64,000 nt of DNA, taken from contig RPFO01000418.1 of the NCBI GenBank assembly GCA_009746045.1, forward strand, positions 1,117,582-1,181,581, written 5' to 3'. Positions 51,501 through 62,597 of this stretch are shown piece by piece (the stretch's first letter is position 1; each line of letters starts with the position of its first letter). Origin of the DNA: Mesostigma viride. Taxonomy: Eukaryota > Streptophyta > Mesostigmatophyceae > Mesostigmatales > Mesostigmataceae. Below the pieces are notes generated by a model. That model saw nothing but the letters and a program-made list of their open reading frames with translations. It searched no databases and had not been told where the DNA came from. A program made the position numbers and the translations under genes.

Positions 51501-53278
51501 CAGTTGTTGCAGCCTTGCTCGAACAGCAGCGGTATGAGCTTTCCCTGCACATAATAAAAAAGGCCACAAAGGACAACACAATATCAACGAAACGCACAAT
51601 CAATAATCAATCAACAAGTATGTAACAAAAATTTGTCCCTTGCATATGACAAAGTTTACAAACTGCACACTAGAAAAAAAAAGAACACTGTCGCGTGCTA
51701 CTTACCGCTGGTGCAGTTGAGTATCCGGAGCAGGCAGTTCGGGCCAAGGTGAAATTCATCCACCAGATGTCGAATTAACAGCTTGGTCCAGTACGGCAGC
51801 TTGCCGAATATTTCAGGTTGCACCCCCAACTCTTCCCGACAATATTTCAGGTACCCATCATAATCCATTTCTGGAGGGGCAGCTCCAGTCCCGGATGGTC
51901 GCGCAGGGTCACCTTCCTTCAAAAGCGTAGAGTGCCCTAAGTACACAAGCTTCCCATTGGAAAAAAAAGTTGCTTCCCATTCTGGCCCATGTAACATGCA
52001 GCCGCAGTATCCAGCATCTGGGATGTTTAGTGACTTTGCAAAAGCTGGGTAGTCGTGGATTACCCACAGTAGGAGCGCCTGCAGGCGCACAGGTTGTAAC
52101 TGGCCGCCCTGGTCATCCACGATGTCGCATACATAAAAACCATTCCACATCGCCACAAGCTCATCAACCGCCAACTCCCAGTACACCTGCATTCTTTTTG
52201 GAGCCTTGCCCTTGGCGGCACTTATCAGCAGAACCATAGGTGAGAAGTTCTTGTTGACAAATACCCACTCAGGTAAATTGTAGCAAGCCATAAAAGCTGG
52301 CCAGCAAGAATAGTTTCCCATAAAGCTACGCGGACACACTCCGTCAACCGCCATCCCGAATATAAGATTACGCAGCTCAGTACGAAACTGCGGGTAAAGA
52401 TTTTTTACATGTTGTACAGCCGGACAGTCTGCAAAAAGAAACAGGCAAGGAAAGAACAAACCACAGAGAATGCATTGAAGCAACGGTAAGAAATACAGAT
52501 ACATCACTTAACACGACACTGACCTTGCCAGGCAAGATTCAATAGCAAGATTCAGGGTTACTAACGTTCTAGCTCTACATACCAAAGTAACGCGGCGTTG
52601 TGTAACTCTATCGGCAAGCAAAGATAAAAAAAAAAAGCAATGGCCAGATGTAGAGGCTATGGATTACGAACCTTTGACTCCGTCGACAGTCCGCGTCGGC
52701 GAATCTGCATCCTTGTTTTCTTTCTCTCCTGCATACCTCAGTGCCATTGACATCTTCTCCATTCTGAACCAGCCCCGAACCCTGTCCAGCAAAGAAAAAA
52801 CTCTGACTTGCCGATAGGGCTTCCTCGTATTAATCACCATGCCGTCTGTGTCTGTGTATATCTCATAACGAGGTTCGGCGCACTTTGGGCACTGCTGGAG
52901 ATCCTTATCTTTGTAAACATAATCGTCACACTTGCACGCATCGTATACTTTATACGTCAAGCCCAAGTCTCGCAACAGGCGTCTAGCCGCCTCAACAGAA
53001 GCCGGCAAGACATTGCCAGGTGGTAGGAGAGAACTAAAAAGGGCCAGCTGTGCGTCCGCGAACTTCCGAGTACAACCTCCTTGGCCCCATTGCGTTAGCA
53101 ATTGTAGGGCCGCCACAACAGCTGGAACGTTAGATCCTGGGTATAAAGGCGTCTCCAAATGCACTCTGTTTGCAGCAGCATCGAAATTCCGGGCGAATTC
53201 CATAGCTGCCTCAGGCCCAGTTCGGTACTCATCGGCCCAGCCCTCCATGAGGAAGTCGTCAAGACCTTGTTCCTCCAT
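48567..53278 (-). CDS. CACTA-C transposase (tnp2/Transposase_21 type), six exons
   Basis: Exons: 53278-52672, 52428-51706, 51544-51362, 50970-50450, 50304-50117, 49767-48567; all introns GT-AG with matching phases, giving 1140 residues. Exon 1 has the tnp2 zinc-ribbon-like YDACKCDDYVYKDKDLQQCP then CAEPRYE. Exon 2 has the catalytic core: VDGVCPRSF with the first Asp, NLPEWVFV, DELVAMWNGFY, and HDYPAF with the second Asp. Exon 4 matches the DUF4218-like block (SHLAEQIRYAGLP, WGERQM, NKNVECSM). Exon 6 starts with a DUF4216-like domain (INGSNYRT, HRNSGVMVYG, VGFVVDP) and ends in a basic tail with several 21-residue repeats (EPQATTAPSRSRGKRTVGTL) and an acidic C terminus. It would bind the element ends and cut and paste it in the nucleus. 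It appears intact. Confidence 0.9.
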
Positions 53279-53304
53279 GGTTGAAAAGGACTACTAAACA
53301 ACCA

Positions 53305-53385
53305 ATGGCGGCAGCAACGAGGAGGGCCCGCAGCAAAGCGGCCCGCGGCAAGGCGGCCGCGGGCCCTCCTCGTTGCTGCCGCCAT
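53305..53385. promoter_or_regulatory. 27-bp-arm hairpin upstream of the CACTA-C transposase start
   Basis: Arms 53305-53331 and 53359-53385 are perfectly complementary (core GGCAGCAACGAGGAGGGCCC), loop 27 nt. It begins 27 bp before the start codon at 53278. A partial third copy, ATGGCGGCGGCAACGAGG, is at 53395-53412. In the mRNA leader it would form a very stable stem. Confidence 0.85.
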
Positions 53386-53412
53386 GGCTACCGCCATGGC
53401 GGCGGCAACGAG

Positions 53413-54563
53413 GTGTTTTCGTGGCCCCGGCTGTGTCCTTGCATGCCTAAAACGCTAAGGAACGAAGGGGCACCGACCGCGTCTGACTGTCGAGCTAGCC
53501 AACGGACCGCGTGGGCCATTCCCGCGGCTAGGTATGCGTCAGTTATGTTAACCGTCCAATTTGCCGGGTAATCTATGTAACCGCAGCTTCTTGATGCGGA
53601 TTCAATCCTACTCGAACATGATGTCAACTTTGCACCGTTAACAATGGCAGTGAGAGGCCCGAATCCGATACTTTGTGTCTTATTAGCCCCTTAGCCTGTC
53701 AACGTCACACCAGTGTGTGACCACCTTCATTCAGGATTCGGTGATACTTATTTCTTATTTCACCTCTCTGGTTTCTAATTGGATACTAAATATACCGATT
53801 TCCCCGAATCCGATACTTTGCGCCATGGCGTTCAGATCAGCAGGATTCGCTCCTAAAGTAAGATCCTGTCGACTTCCGCCGGGAGTTAGCATTTTGGGCA
53901 ACCAATATGCTAAGTGGATGCAGTTTGGAAAGACCTTTCCAACGCCGTGCTGACCGCCTGAAACAGACAAGGGACGAGAAAGATATGAGGTCCCGAAGTC
54001 CTAGCCGTCCGTGGCCGACTAAGGTGCAGTCCTCTGGTATAGTGGACAGGACACGTGGCAGGCCGTGCCTGCACAGGCTTAGCCTGACTATCACGTGACT
54101 GTGGTCCAAGTAGACCAGAGGAGCAGCAGCCTGTGACTGGTGGACTACAGCAACTGGCACAGGTCTGCAAGGATACTAGGCCTTGCAGGCTTGTGACAGG
54201 TCCTGTACTTCCTAGGTTGCAGAGTCTAGGCAAATCCAGTTCGTCCTGGCTCTGCACTGATGCCAGTGGACGCTGAGGATTTGCTTGCATGCCTGCACGT
54301 GCCTCGTCACGCCGATGGGAACGAGGAACAACGCAACGTATATAGCTTGGTCATGGGGGATGACCAGCGATCTTGGCAAGCACGAACCGAGGCTCCCACA
54401 TTGGACGTGGAACCGCTCACCGTGGTCGTGGCTTGGTGCTCGGGTTAAAAGGTTGCTGCCTTGCAACTTTGGCTCATCCCGTTGTGTGGCGTGAGAGACC
54501 AGGAACTCACAGTTCTGGCTGCTCGCTAACTCGTACTATTGTATTTCTGTTTGCAAAGGTTTC
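53413..54563. other. intergenic region, no gene
   Basis: Contains the dispersed LINE-end repeat at 53680-53800. The rest is unassigned. If copia-3 has a 5' LTR in the window it should lie here, but with only one copy I cannot define it. Confidence 0.5.
53680..53800 (+). repeat. copy of the LINE 3' flank seen at 3484-3605
   Basis: Shares TTAGCCC, GTGTGTGACCA, GGATTCG(G/C)TGATACT, TTTCACCTCT/CTCACCTCT and ATTTCCCCGAA in the same order and spacing as 3484-3605. Confidence 0.75.
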
Positions 54564-55716
54564 ATGTCGGCCGAGGCTCGGGTTACGACACCTGAGTCAT
54601 CTCCCAGGCGCGAAGCAGCTCCAGAGTTGCCGGCGCGCGAAAACGCATTCTACCCCTATAATCACCAGTCCAACGCTTCTACATTTGTGCAAGCGGCCTA
54701 CGTTGCGAGGGGCCTTGCGGAAGGAGGTTGGGTCGCTGTGTTCGGTAACGCAGCAGGGCCGTCGGCAAACGACCCTGTGGTGATGAGGATAAGGGCGACG
54801 ACGTCGCCAGGGGAAACAGGACGGGTCTGCACGGAGCGCCTCGTCGCCATTCGCGACGAAATTGCTTCGTTGATCTACAGTTTAGAAGTTGCGTACCAAG
54901 GCGGGCACGTAACCATCCAGGCGCTGGACTTAGCGCGTGAAACGCTGGGCCAACTGGTGGCCATCTGTTTAGGTGGATCGAACCAGATTGTATAATCACT
55001 GGGTGGCGACAAGCTCGCTGGGGGAGGGGACCGACGCGTCACATATCATACGGGACGCGCAGACGCGCGAGGCCGATAGCCCGTGGGATTCGGCCGAGGT
55101 GGTGGCTCAAACGTGTGAGCACCTGGTCAACATTCTGATCCAAGAGGCGCGTGGTCACGCCGATCACTGGGTGATCACTACGCGTCCGCCGGGGATTTGG
55201 TCGACCTTGGACACTCCGAGGTTGCAGAGCAGGCCAGGGGCGACTGGGCCGACGGTGACAGTCATCACCGGTCGAGACGTCTCCGACGAGGAGTTCCACG
55301 ATCAGTTCGTGGACCGGCCAACGGGAATCATAGCCCGCTCGTCACAACAGATTGACGAGGGTGACGGCACAAACGAGGGGTACTCGGCCAGGCGCAGGGC
55401 AGAGTTAAACATCCCCTTTGAGCCAGAACACGATTTTGGGGAGATTGGTCGGGGCTCGCGGAACGACCGGCGAGGTGGTGGTAGTCGGTGGGTCAGAAAT
55501 CTTCAGTGGTATCGCCGTGGCAGTGCGCTTAGACTGCCGGTAGAGCAGACAGCAGCCGGGAGGCCGGTGAGCCGTGTGCTAGGTCCTTACAACGCGGAGG
55601 AGGTCCGCTCAGTTCCACGCGTGGGGACACCGGTGGCACGCACAGCGCAGGAGCGTGAGGAGGAGGCAGTAGCTGGAGAGCAGCCAGCGGCTTCTTCCGG
55701 CAGCACCAGCGCTTGA
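54564..55716 (+). pseudogene. unknown protein, two overlapping ORFs likely one frameshifted gene
   Basis: ORF A (54564-54995, 143 codons) and ORF B (54973-55716, 247 codons) overlap by 23 bp in different frames. Both have balanced soluble-protein composition and read as one protein of about 390 residues with an indel near 54975. A contains NAFYPYNHQSNASTFVQAAY, B contains CEHLVNILIQEARGHADHW. No family recognised. It ends 52 bp before the copia-3 gag start on the same strand, with no room for an LTR between. It may be an extra 5' ORF of copia-3, or a second gene of CACTA-C, since it diverges from that transposase. Confidence 0.5.
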
Positions 55717-55768
55717 GCCTGTTTTCCTTGTCTATCGCCTGTTTTGTTTTGCCACCCCACTGTATATA

Positions 55769-57561
55769 ATGCCTCGTGGCAAACCGGGAGACGGCGACAA
55801 GGGCGAGATGGAGGCACCGGCTGGGGCGAGCCAGGAGCCTCGGCAAGACAAGGAGCAGCTGGTGGGGGAGGCGATCCCAGCCAGCGAGGGCGATGGGGGA
55901 AAGAGACCAGGCAGCAAGAGACGGCACGAAGACTCGGTGGAGGAGGCGCGCAAGGCGCGGGCGCTAGGAGCATCTGATGCAATAACGGTGGCAAATGGGC
56001 AACCTGCCGTGGAGAAGCGTAAGAGGGACCCCTCCGCTGACGGCAATGGTAAGAGGCCTCACGTGGATGTGCTCTCCCCTGTGCTTGCTGGCCCAAGTGG
56101 CGTTGTTACTGTGACACCCACTGTGGTGGAGCCGGTGAAAGCGCTGCCAGGGTCGAGACCTCACATGAGTGCAGTCACGCTTATGAATGGACAAAAGCCT
56201 CTTAACCCACCACTAGCACAGGAAGCTCTAGACAAGTGGCTAGAGGACATGGAGCTGGTTGTGCTCTCCGTGGACCCCATGCACTGTCAACCTAGTGCAA
56301 GTGTTTCACTCGTCCACGTGCAACAGGGACTCGTCAGAGCGTGTCAGGGAAAAGGCTAGGACTGGTGTCAAGGATAAGCTAACCTGGGCACAGTTCCTGG
56401 ATGGGTTGAGGGAGGAGTTCTCTGACAAGGTTCTCAACCTCACCAACTACTATAAACATCAGTATGACACCTTTGAGATAGTGGGTCCTGTGGCAGAGGA
56501 ATGGGCTAGGCTCAACCGTATCAGGGACAAGGGGGCCAAGTATGGCTTCCTGGTCACAGATAGGGCCTTGGCAGACTATTTCCTGGACCGTATGGGTTTG
56601 AGTGTGGATGGGAGGAACAGTGCCCGCATGTTTCTTAACCAGACTGATGGCTCCTTGCGTGCTCTGGAGCTTGTAATCCTCAGCATAAGGAAGCCAGATC
56701 CTGCCTGCAAAGCTATCCAGTCTCATGGCAGCAATGCCACCTCCGCTGTGCAGGGCCAAGGTGATGTCCCCGGGTACCCAGCCCGTGATGGGGCAAGGCC
56801 CAACAAGCGTAAGCGCTTCAGGCGCCAGAGGCAGGGGGCTCAGGGTGGCAAGGGTGCAGGTTCCCAAGGAGGGGTTGGGAGCCAGCAAGCTGGTGGTCAG
56901 CAGGGTAAGGGTGGCCAAGGGCAAGGCAAGGGCCAAGCTCAAGGCAACCAGGGCAAGCAGGGTGGGCAGTCTCAGGGAGGCCAGGGGAAGCCTGGCAAGG
57001 GTGGGGCTGGGTCTGGGAAGAAGGGTGGAGCATGCTTTGTGTGTGGCAAGGAAGGTCACTGGCGTCGTGAGTGTCCTGACAGGAAGGCCAAGCCTGCTGG
57101 GGCAGGAGGCCAGTCGGGGCAGCAGTGACTAGCTACATCATCCCCTGTAAATAGTCAAGCACCCCTTGGGGAAGGTGTGTTGGATGTACATAAGGATGGG
57201 GGTGTGCCCCTTGTGCAGCACCAAGGGTGTAAAGATGTTGTTCTTCCACTGGATTGCAATAACAATGCTGCAGCTGAATTCCCTATGCCTCATGCAGGTG
57301 GTGGGTCTCCAGCAGGTGCTGGCCTGGAGGGCCAAAGGACCTTGCTGGAAGGGCCTGGAGCGGTCCAGGGAGCAGGACCTGGCTTGGGGAGTCAGGATGG
57401 CCTGCAGGAAGGCCCTGGAACCTCAGGAGTGGATCATGTGTCCCCACACACGGTTCAGACGTCTCGCCAGGTCAGTACTGACAGAGTGCTGAGCTATGCT
57501 GAGGCTGGCCATAGATTGCATCATATGTTTGGGCATTCTGGGCAGGCAGCAATGTTTGCTT
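55769..57561 (+). pseudogene. copia-3 gag and start of pol
   Basis: Gag starts MPRGKPGDGDKGEMEAPA. The frame shifts by one near 56285, then continues with a capsid-like domain (KLTWAQFLDGLREEFSDKVL, WARLNRIRDKGAKYGFL), a Gly/Gln/Lys-rich tract and zinc knuckle CFVCGKEGHWRREC, with a stop at 57128. A further frame (57177-57561) reaches a pre-integrase signature, HRLHHMFGHSGQAAMFASL, where CACTA-D interrupts it. The rest of copia-3 would lie beyond CACTA-D. Confidence 0.75.
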
Positions 57562-57579
57562 CACTAGGAACTCGTTGGT

Positions 57580-57960
57580 GGTAAAAAATACCACTTTTAC
57601 CACTTTTTACCACTTTTTACCACTTTTTACCACTTTTTACCACCCACAAGGAGTAAAAAGCCGTAAAAAGCAGTAAAAAGCAGTAAAAAGCAGTAAAAAG
57701 CAGTAAAAAGCAGTAAAAAGCAGTAAAAAGCAGTAAAAAGCAGTAAAAAGCAGTAAAAAGCAGTAAAAAATACCACCTTTTACCACTTTTACCACCTAAC
57801 GGAGGTGGTAAAAGTGGTAAAAGGTGGAAAATGGTGGTAAAAAGCAGTAAAAAGCAGTAAAAAGCAGTAAAAAGCAGTAAAAGTGGTAAAAAGTGATAAA
57901 AAGTGGCTGAAGTGGTAAAAAGAACACCACGACGAGCACAAAAGTGGTAAAAAACACAAG
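57580..57960. repeat. CACTA-D left subterminal repeats
   Basis: About 20 copies of a 10-bp unit CAGTAAAAAG, flanked by inverted TTTTTACCAC units and a GTGGTAAAAGTGG block. Unrelated in sequence to the CACTA-C repeats although the outermost 9 bases agree. Confidence 0.92.
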
Positions 57961-58086
57961 GGCTGAACCGACAACAAGTCAGTTTAGGCCCAAACAATGA
58001 ATGATGCATCTTTATTCAACATAATACGGCATGATTACACTTGTGTGCAGCATCTAATGAGGCCGCAAAATGCTGGCGCAGCAGCA

Positions 58087-61000
58087 TCAATCAGAATCAT
58101 CCTTGGCATCACTACCGTTAAAATCACTGTCATTCCCCTCGTTGCTAGAGGTTTGTTCTCTATAGTCCCTGACCGTGCGCGCGCGTGCACTTGTGCGCAA
58201 CGGGGGCATGGGCTCCTTCCCCTTGTGTGATGCAGACGCCAAAGCCTCAGATTTCTTCTTTCTCTTGCGAGGCGGGGCTGCGCGTGAGGGCTCTGCCGCC
58301 GTGGTTGCCGGCGTGGGCTGCCGTTCAGCGGGCGGCTTCTTTTTCTTGCGAGGCGGGGCTGCGCGTGAAGGTCCTGCCGCCGTGGCTGCCGGCGCGGGCT
58401 GCCGTGCATCGGGCGGCTTCTTTTTCTTGCGCGGCGGGGCTGCGCGTGAAGGTCGTGCCGCCGTGCTTGATGGCGCGGGCGACGGATCAGCGGGCGGCGG
58501 TTCAGCGGGCGGCCGTTCGGCGGGCGGCTCAGGTGGGAAGTACCTGATGTCTTCCTGCCACCTTGTCGCCGTGCTTTGGAAAAACTCGTTCTCCAAAGCC
58601 CACCCGGTTGCCAGGTGACGGGGCAGCTTGCAGTGAATGACCGAAAGCTGGGGCTGATGCCGTGGGTCCAGCACAAACCCAACAGAGCTAACAGATGTTG
58701 GCCACACTAGCTTTGCCGTGCGTGGTGCCTCGGCGCTGCGGACCAACACCAAGCGTTGATCCCGAATGTAAGCCACCTCCGATGCATCGAAAAGCTCTAC
58801 TCTCAGCACAAGCTGTTGAGTCCACTGCCCCACCGGCTGCACCAGCTTTGCCACGAGAATGTGGGTCAGGTAGCCGTACTGAGTGCTGCTTCCCTCCTTA
58901 TGGTAGGCTACACCACAGTTTGCAGTCCGCCATGCTTGCTTCCTGTCAGCTTCTTTTGTCCGGTAATTGAAACCGTACAAGTGCACCCTATCATACTCCT
59001 CAGCCTTGAGCTGCACGCCGGCTGCTGCAGCCTGGACAAGCTCCGGGACCAGCGGCTGCTGGTTGAGTCCGATCCAGTCTTTGAGCCATGAGAGGTCGCT
59101 GCACAAGGGCCGCCTGCATGCACATCGTATACAAAGCAAGATAGCAATGCAAGAAAAAAAAATTAGAATAACGGCAGTAGTCCTTGGAAATCAGATGAAG
59201 TTCCCTATACTGAAAGAAAATCAGCTCAAAGAATAGCAACTTACAATAATAGGACAGCGGCGTCTTACCAGTAGGCCTCATCGCCGTTGACTTCGGGATC
59301 TTTGTACTCCGCATTGGGCAGCGCATACTCCAACAAAATCGCGCCCACTTCATCAGATTCCGCGGCGGTGAAAGTGTAGACATTCTTGCGGCTGCGCCCC
59401 CCCAACTCGACCTTCTTGGACGGGTCTGCGTGGATGACGTCCCAGATGTAGTAGCGGTCTTTTGGCTGAAAGAAAAAAAAAGAAAGCAAACAAGACATTG
59501 CAAGCAGCGCACACAAATATGCACAGAAATTAGCTGCATGCAGCACAAGACCGTGCCACAAGGAGCGCGTACATAACACTAAATCTGCACACAAATCCAT
59601 TAAAAAAAAAATTCGGTCACTAGCGTGTACTTACCATCCCGGTTTTCACCATGTGATAGGCCAGATGGGTCAGCGCCTCAGACTTGCGATATGCTCCGTC
59701 CATGGAGCACTCCACATTGACGTTGGACAGCTTAGCTTTCGTGATGGCCCCCATCATCCGCTCGCCCGACGCCATGGTGCGGGTGTCACATCGACCCAAC
59801 AAGGGGATTTGCTGGGCCAGGTGGGCCATCATATGAACAGATTTTGCCATCTCAGACGCTGGCGCTATACGCTCCATCGCCACAGCAGCAAGCAAAAACA
59901 TCTCGCCGCAGTCATCCAACTGCTGCTGAGTCGCCGGGCCGCTAGAAAACACAAAGTCCCAGGCCGCTGATTGAAGGAGAAATGCTTGCCGTGCATCGTC
60001 ATCTAACCGCCCACGCAAGATGGTCGGGAGTTGCTTGCAAAAGTAGAGGATCTTGTCACGCGTCTTGGATTTTTCAGTACTCTTCGCATCGCAGAGCAAG
60101 CCACTGATCCGGCCGGTGAAGTAGTCGGGTAGGCTATGCGCCATGATGTCATCGAGACCTGCGCATCACAACCACACGCAAAAAAATAACACATAGTAGT
60201 AACACGACAGCCGAAAAAAATAGTCAGTCCTATGTAAATCACACAGACCATATAGTCAGTCCTACATATTAAATTTCCAAATTACGGGAAAAATAAAAAC
60301 CCAATGTCACACTTACGCTTGATATCAGCCTTTTCCTCAGCCGTCAGCTGGAACCCGGGGCGCGGTGCTGGCGCCCTCTTCTTCTTGCGGCCTTTCTTCG
60401 GTGGACTTTGGTGGTCTCCCTCCGGTGGTGGGTCTCCCTCCGGTGGTGGGTCTCCCTCCGGTGGAGGGTCTTCATCAGGCCGCCACAGCTCCGGGTTCAG
60501 ACCGAGGACCTTCAGCCTGCCACGAAGTGACCCGGTCGCCATAGCCTTCCCTGCATGGAGTACAAACAGAAAAAAAAAAAAACAAACAATATTACATCAG
60601 CTTTCCATGTGAACAGATAGGCCACAGTCAATGTATGCATGCAACAATCACAATGAAATGATACAATTAAATGTTTAGCAATTACCGCTTGTGCAATGAA
60701 TGACCCGCTTGAAGTTGTTGGGACACAGATGGAACTCGTCAATAAAATGACGGATCTTCAGGTGAACCCAGTACGGTAACTTGAGAAACGGCTCGGGCTG
60801 CTTTTTTAGCGTAGCACAGTACTTCAGGTAGCCAGCATGGTCCATCTCCTGAACAACAGGAGCGTGAGCCGGCCGGCGGGGGTCACCCTCGGGAAACATG
60901 CGGTCATTGCCAAGGAGAACGATACGGCCATTTGAGATAAAAACCCCACGCCACTCATCACCATGTAGGACGCATTGATAGTACCCTGCATCTGGAATGT

Positions 61001-62171
61001 TCAGGGACTTGGAGTATGCCGGGTAGTCGTGAATTATGCCAGCAAGAATGGACCTCACAAATGTCGTAGTGTAAACACCCGCCACGTCCAGCGTCACATC
61101 ACAAATGTAATACCCCTTCCACAGTACCAGGAAGTCCTCAGCGATCAAGTCCAAAAAAATGGTCATGTTCTTGGGTGCCTTCCCCTTCATGGCGCCCACA
61201 AGAAGCACCATAGGGCAAAACCGCCCATTCACCATCACCCACTCGGGCAAGTTGACACAGGAAACAAACGCGGGCCAGCTGCTGTGGGTATCCATGAAAG
61301 ACCTTGGACATACTCCGTCAAAATTCAGAAGGAAGATGGTGTTCCGCGGCTGGCTGCGAAAGTCCCAGTTGTTCTTTATGTGCTGGATGGCACGGCTGTC
61401 TGCACGAACAGGTCCATGCACAAGAAACACCAGACGTAAAAAGAAAGGTATCCATCAGAGCAGTACAAACAAAAGATAAGCGCAAGAGGAAAAATCTCGA
61501 ACTTGATACTTTGGCACACATTGCATAATAACAGAAGGCGTAGAAACAAGTGCAAACCTGCCTTTCAAGCCGTCCACAACGCGCGTGGATGAGTCTGGCT
61601 CCCTGTTTTCATGTTTCGCAGCGTACTGAAGGGCTTCCGCCATTTCCGGGACTCGGAACCAGGCCCTAATCCGATCCATCAGGGGGAAGTGCCTAACCTG
61701 GCGATGCGCTTTCCGCGAGTTGACGATGTCACCGTTTCTGTCAGTGTACGTCTCGTAGCGCGACAGCTTGCAAAGAGGGCAGCTCTTAGTAATCTTGTCC
61801 TTGTACAAATAACCCTCGCATGGGCAGGCATCGTACACACGGTACCCCAAGCCCAAGCCTTTGATCACTTTCCGTGCCTTCCAGATACTGTCGGGCAGAG
61901 TGTTGCCCGCGGGGAGAACGTTTCCCAACAGCTTGAAGAGCTCATCAGCAAAGCTCTGAGGGCATGAGTTTTCCCCCATTAGCGTCAGCAATTGCAATGT
62001 AAACATCAAGGCCTTGCTCTCAGATCCCGGGTACAATGGCGTATCGTCCTTGACTCTGGCCACTGCTTCGTCATAATTTCTAGCAAACTGGCGTGCTGCA
62101 TCCTCCCCACTGGCCGACCCGTCGTCAGGGTCCTCGGCCATGAATTCATCGACTGTCTGTCCTTGACGCAT
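58087..62171 (-). CDS. CACTA-D transposase (tnp2/Transposase_21 type), six exons
   Basis: Exons: 62171-61562, 61399-60686, 60550-60317, 60158-59635, 59465-59269, 59113-58087; 1101 residues. Intron 1 uses a GC donor (AAAG then GCAGGT), the other four GT. Every intron has the same position and phase as in the CACTA-C gene. Domains in order: YDACPCEGYLYKDKITKSCP ribbon, core with FDGVCPRSF and HDYPAY, DUF4218-like HLAQQIPLLGRCD with SGERMM and NVNVECSM, DUF4216-like VHLYGFNYRT with VGFVLDP, then a basic tail of three 27-residue repeats (PSRAAPPRKKKKPP). Exon 3 carries four PPPEGD repeats. It is a diverged paralogue of the CACTA-C protein and looks intact. Confidence 0.9.
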
Positions 62172-62186
62172 TTACAATCTCTACAT

Positions 62187-62228
62187 GGAGGGCCGGCATC
62201 GACCGTTGATGGTCAATGCCGGCCCTCC
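62187..62228. promoter_or_regulatory. 18-bp-arm hairpin upstream of the CACTA-D transposase start
   Basis: Arms 62187-62204 and 62211-62228 (GGAGGGCCGGCATCGACC) with one mismatch and a 6-nt loop. It begins 16 bp before the start codon. The position parallels the hairpin at 53305 but the sequence differs. Confidence 0.8.
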
Positions 62229-62306
62229 GTGGCTAACCAGTCGCCATCGGGATCACAAATCGAGCCACGCTAGGGCGTCTGCGCCAGTGAGACCACTGGC
62301 AGCTCA

Positions 62307-62597
62307 CTAATCAACCGTGACCATGAAGTCCGGCTCAGTCGACATTTCCAGGAACGCATCCAACATAATTTGGCGATAAAACTCAGGAAGCCGGCAGGAT
62401 GACCAATGAAACTGGACAATGTAGGTATCCGTGGAGGAAGGTAAAGGAGACATCACGAAATTTGGCCACGAAGCATGTGTGTCGATGTAAGTGTTCGGCT
62501 CGATTCCGGTATCCATGGGTGGGACCGCCATTTTTCTGGTGCCACCCGCCGCCGTGATAGCCGCTAAGTCCGTTGCAAGTTTGTGTCTGCTCGCCAA
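62307..62597 (-). CDS. hypothetical 96-residue protein
   Basis: Minus-strand ORF starting MASRHKLATDLAAIT and ending EMSTEPDFMVTVD, 135 bp upstream of the transposase start. No family recognised. It may be a small gene, an upstream exon, or chance. Confidence 0.3.
   Translation of the reverse strand: MASRHKLATDLAAITAAGGTRKMAVPPMDTGIEPNTYIDTHASWPNFVMSPLPSSTDTYIVQFHWSSCRLPEFYRQIMLDAFLEMSTEPDFMVTVD

Larger units (their letters stand above)
47945..53412 (-). mobile_element. CACTA-C: autonomous-type CACTA element, left end to upstream region
   Basis: Begins CACTAGGAAGTCGGG inside copia-2 gag (left flank TA), with subterminal repeats and one complete tnp2-type gene transcribed toward this end. 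The right terminus was not found. It may lie beyond the window, with copia-3 and CACTA-D nested inside. The end coordinate given is only the last position I can tie to it. Confidence 0.7.

Noticed and set aside
54038-54044. TATAGTG as a CACTA right end for CACTA-C
   Set aside because: CACTA-C begins CACTAGGAA and the neighbouring bases are unrelated.
57617-58009. Phe/Leu/Tyr-rich minus ORF resembling a membrane protein
   Set aside because: Translation of CAGTAAAAAG subterminal repeats.
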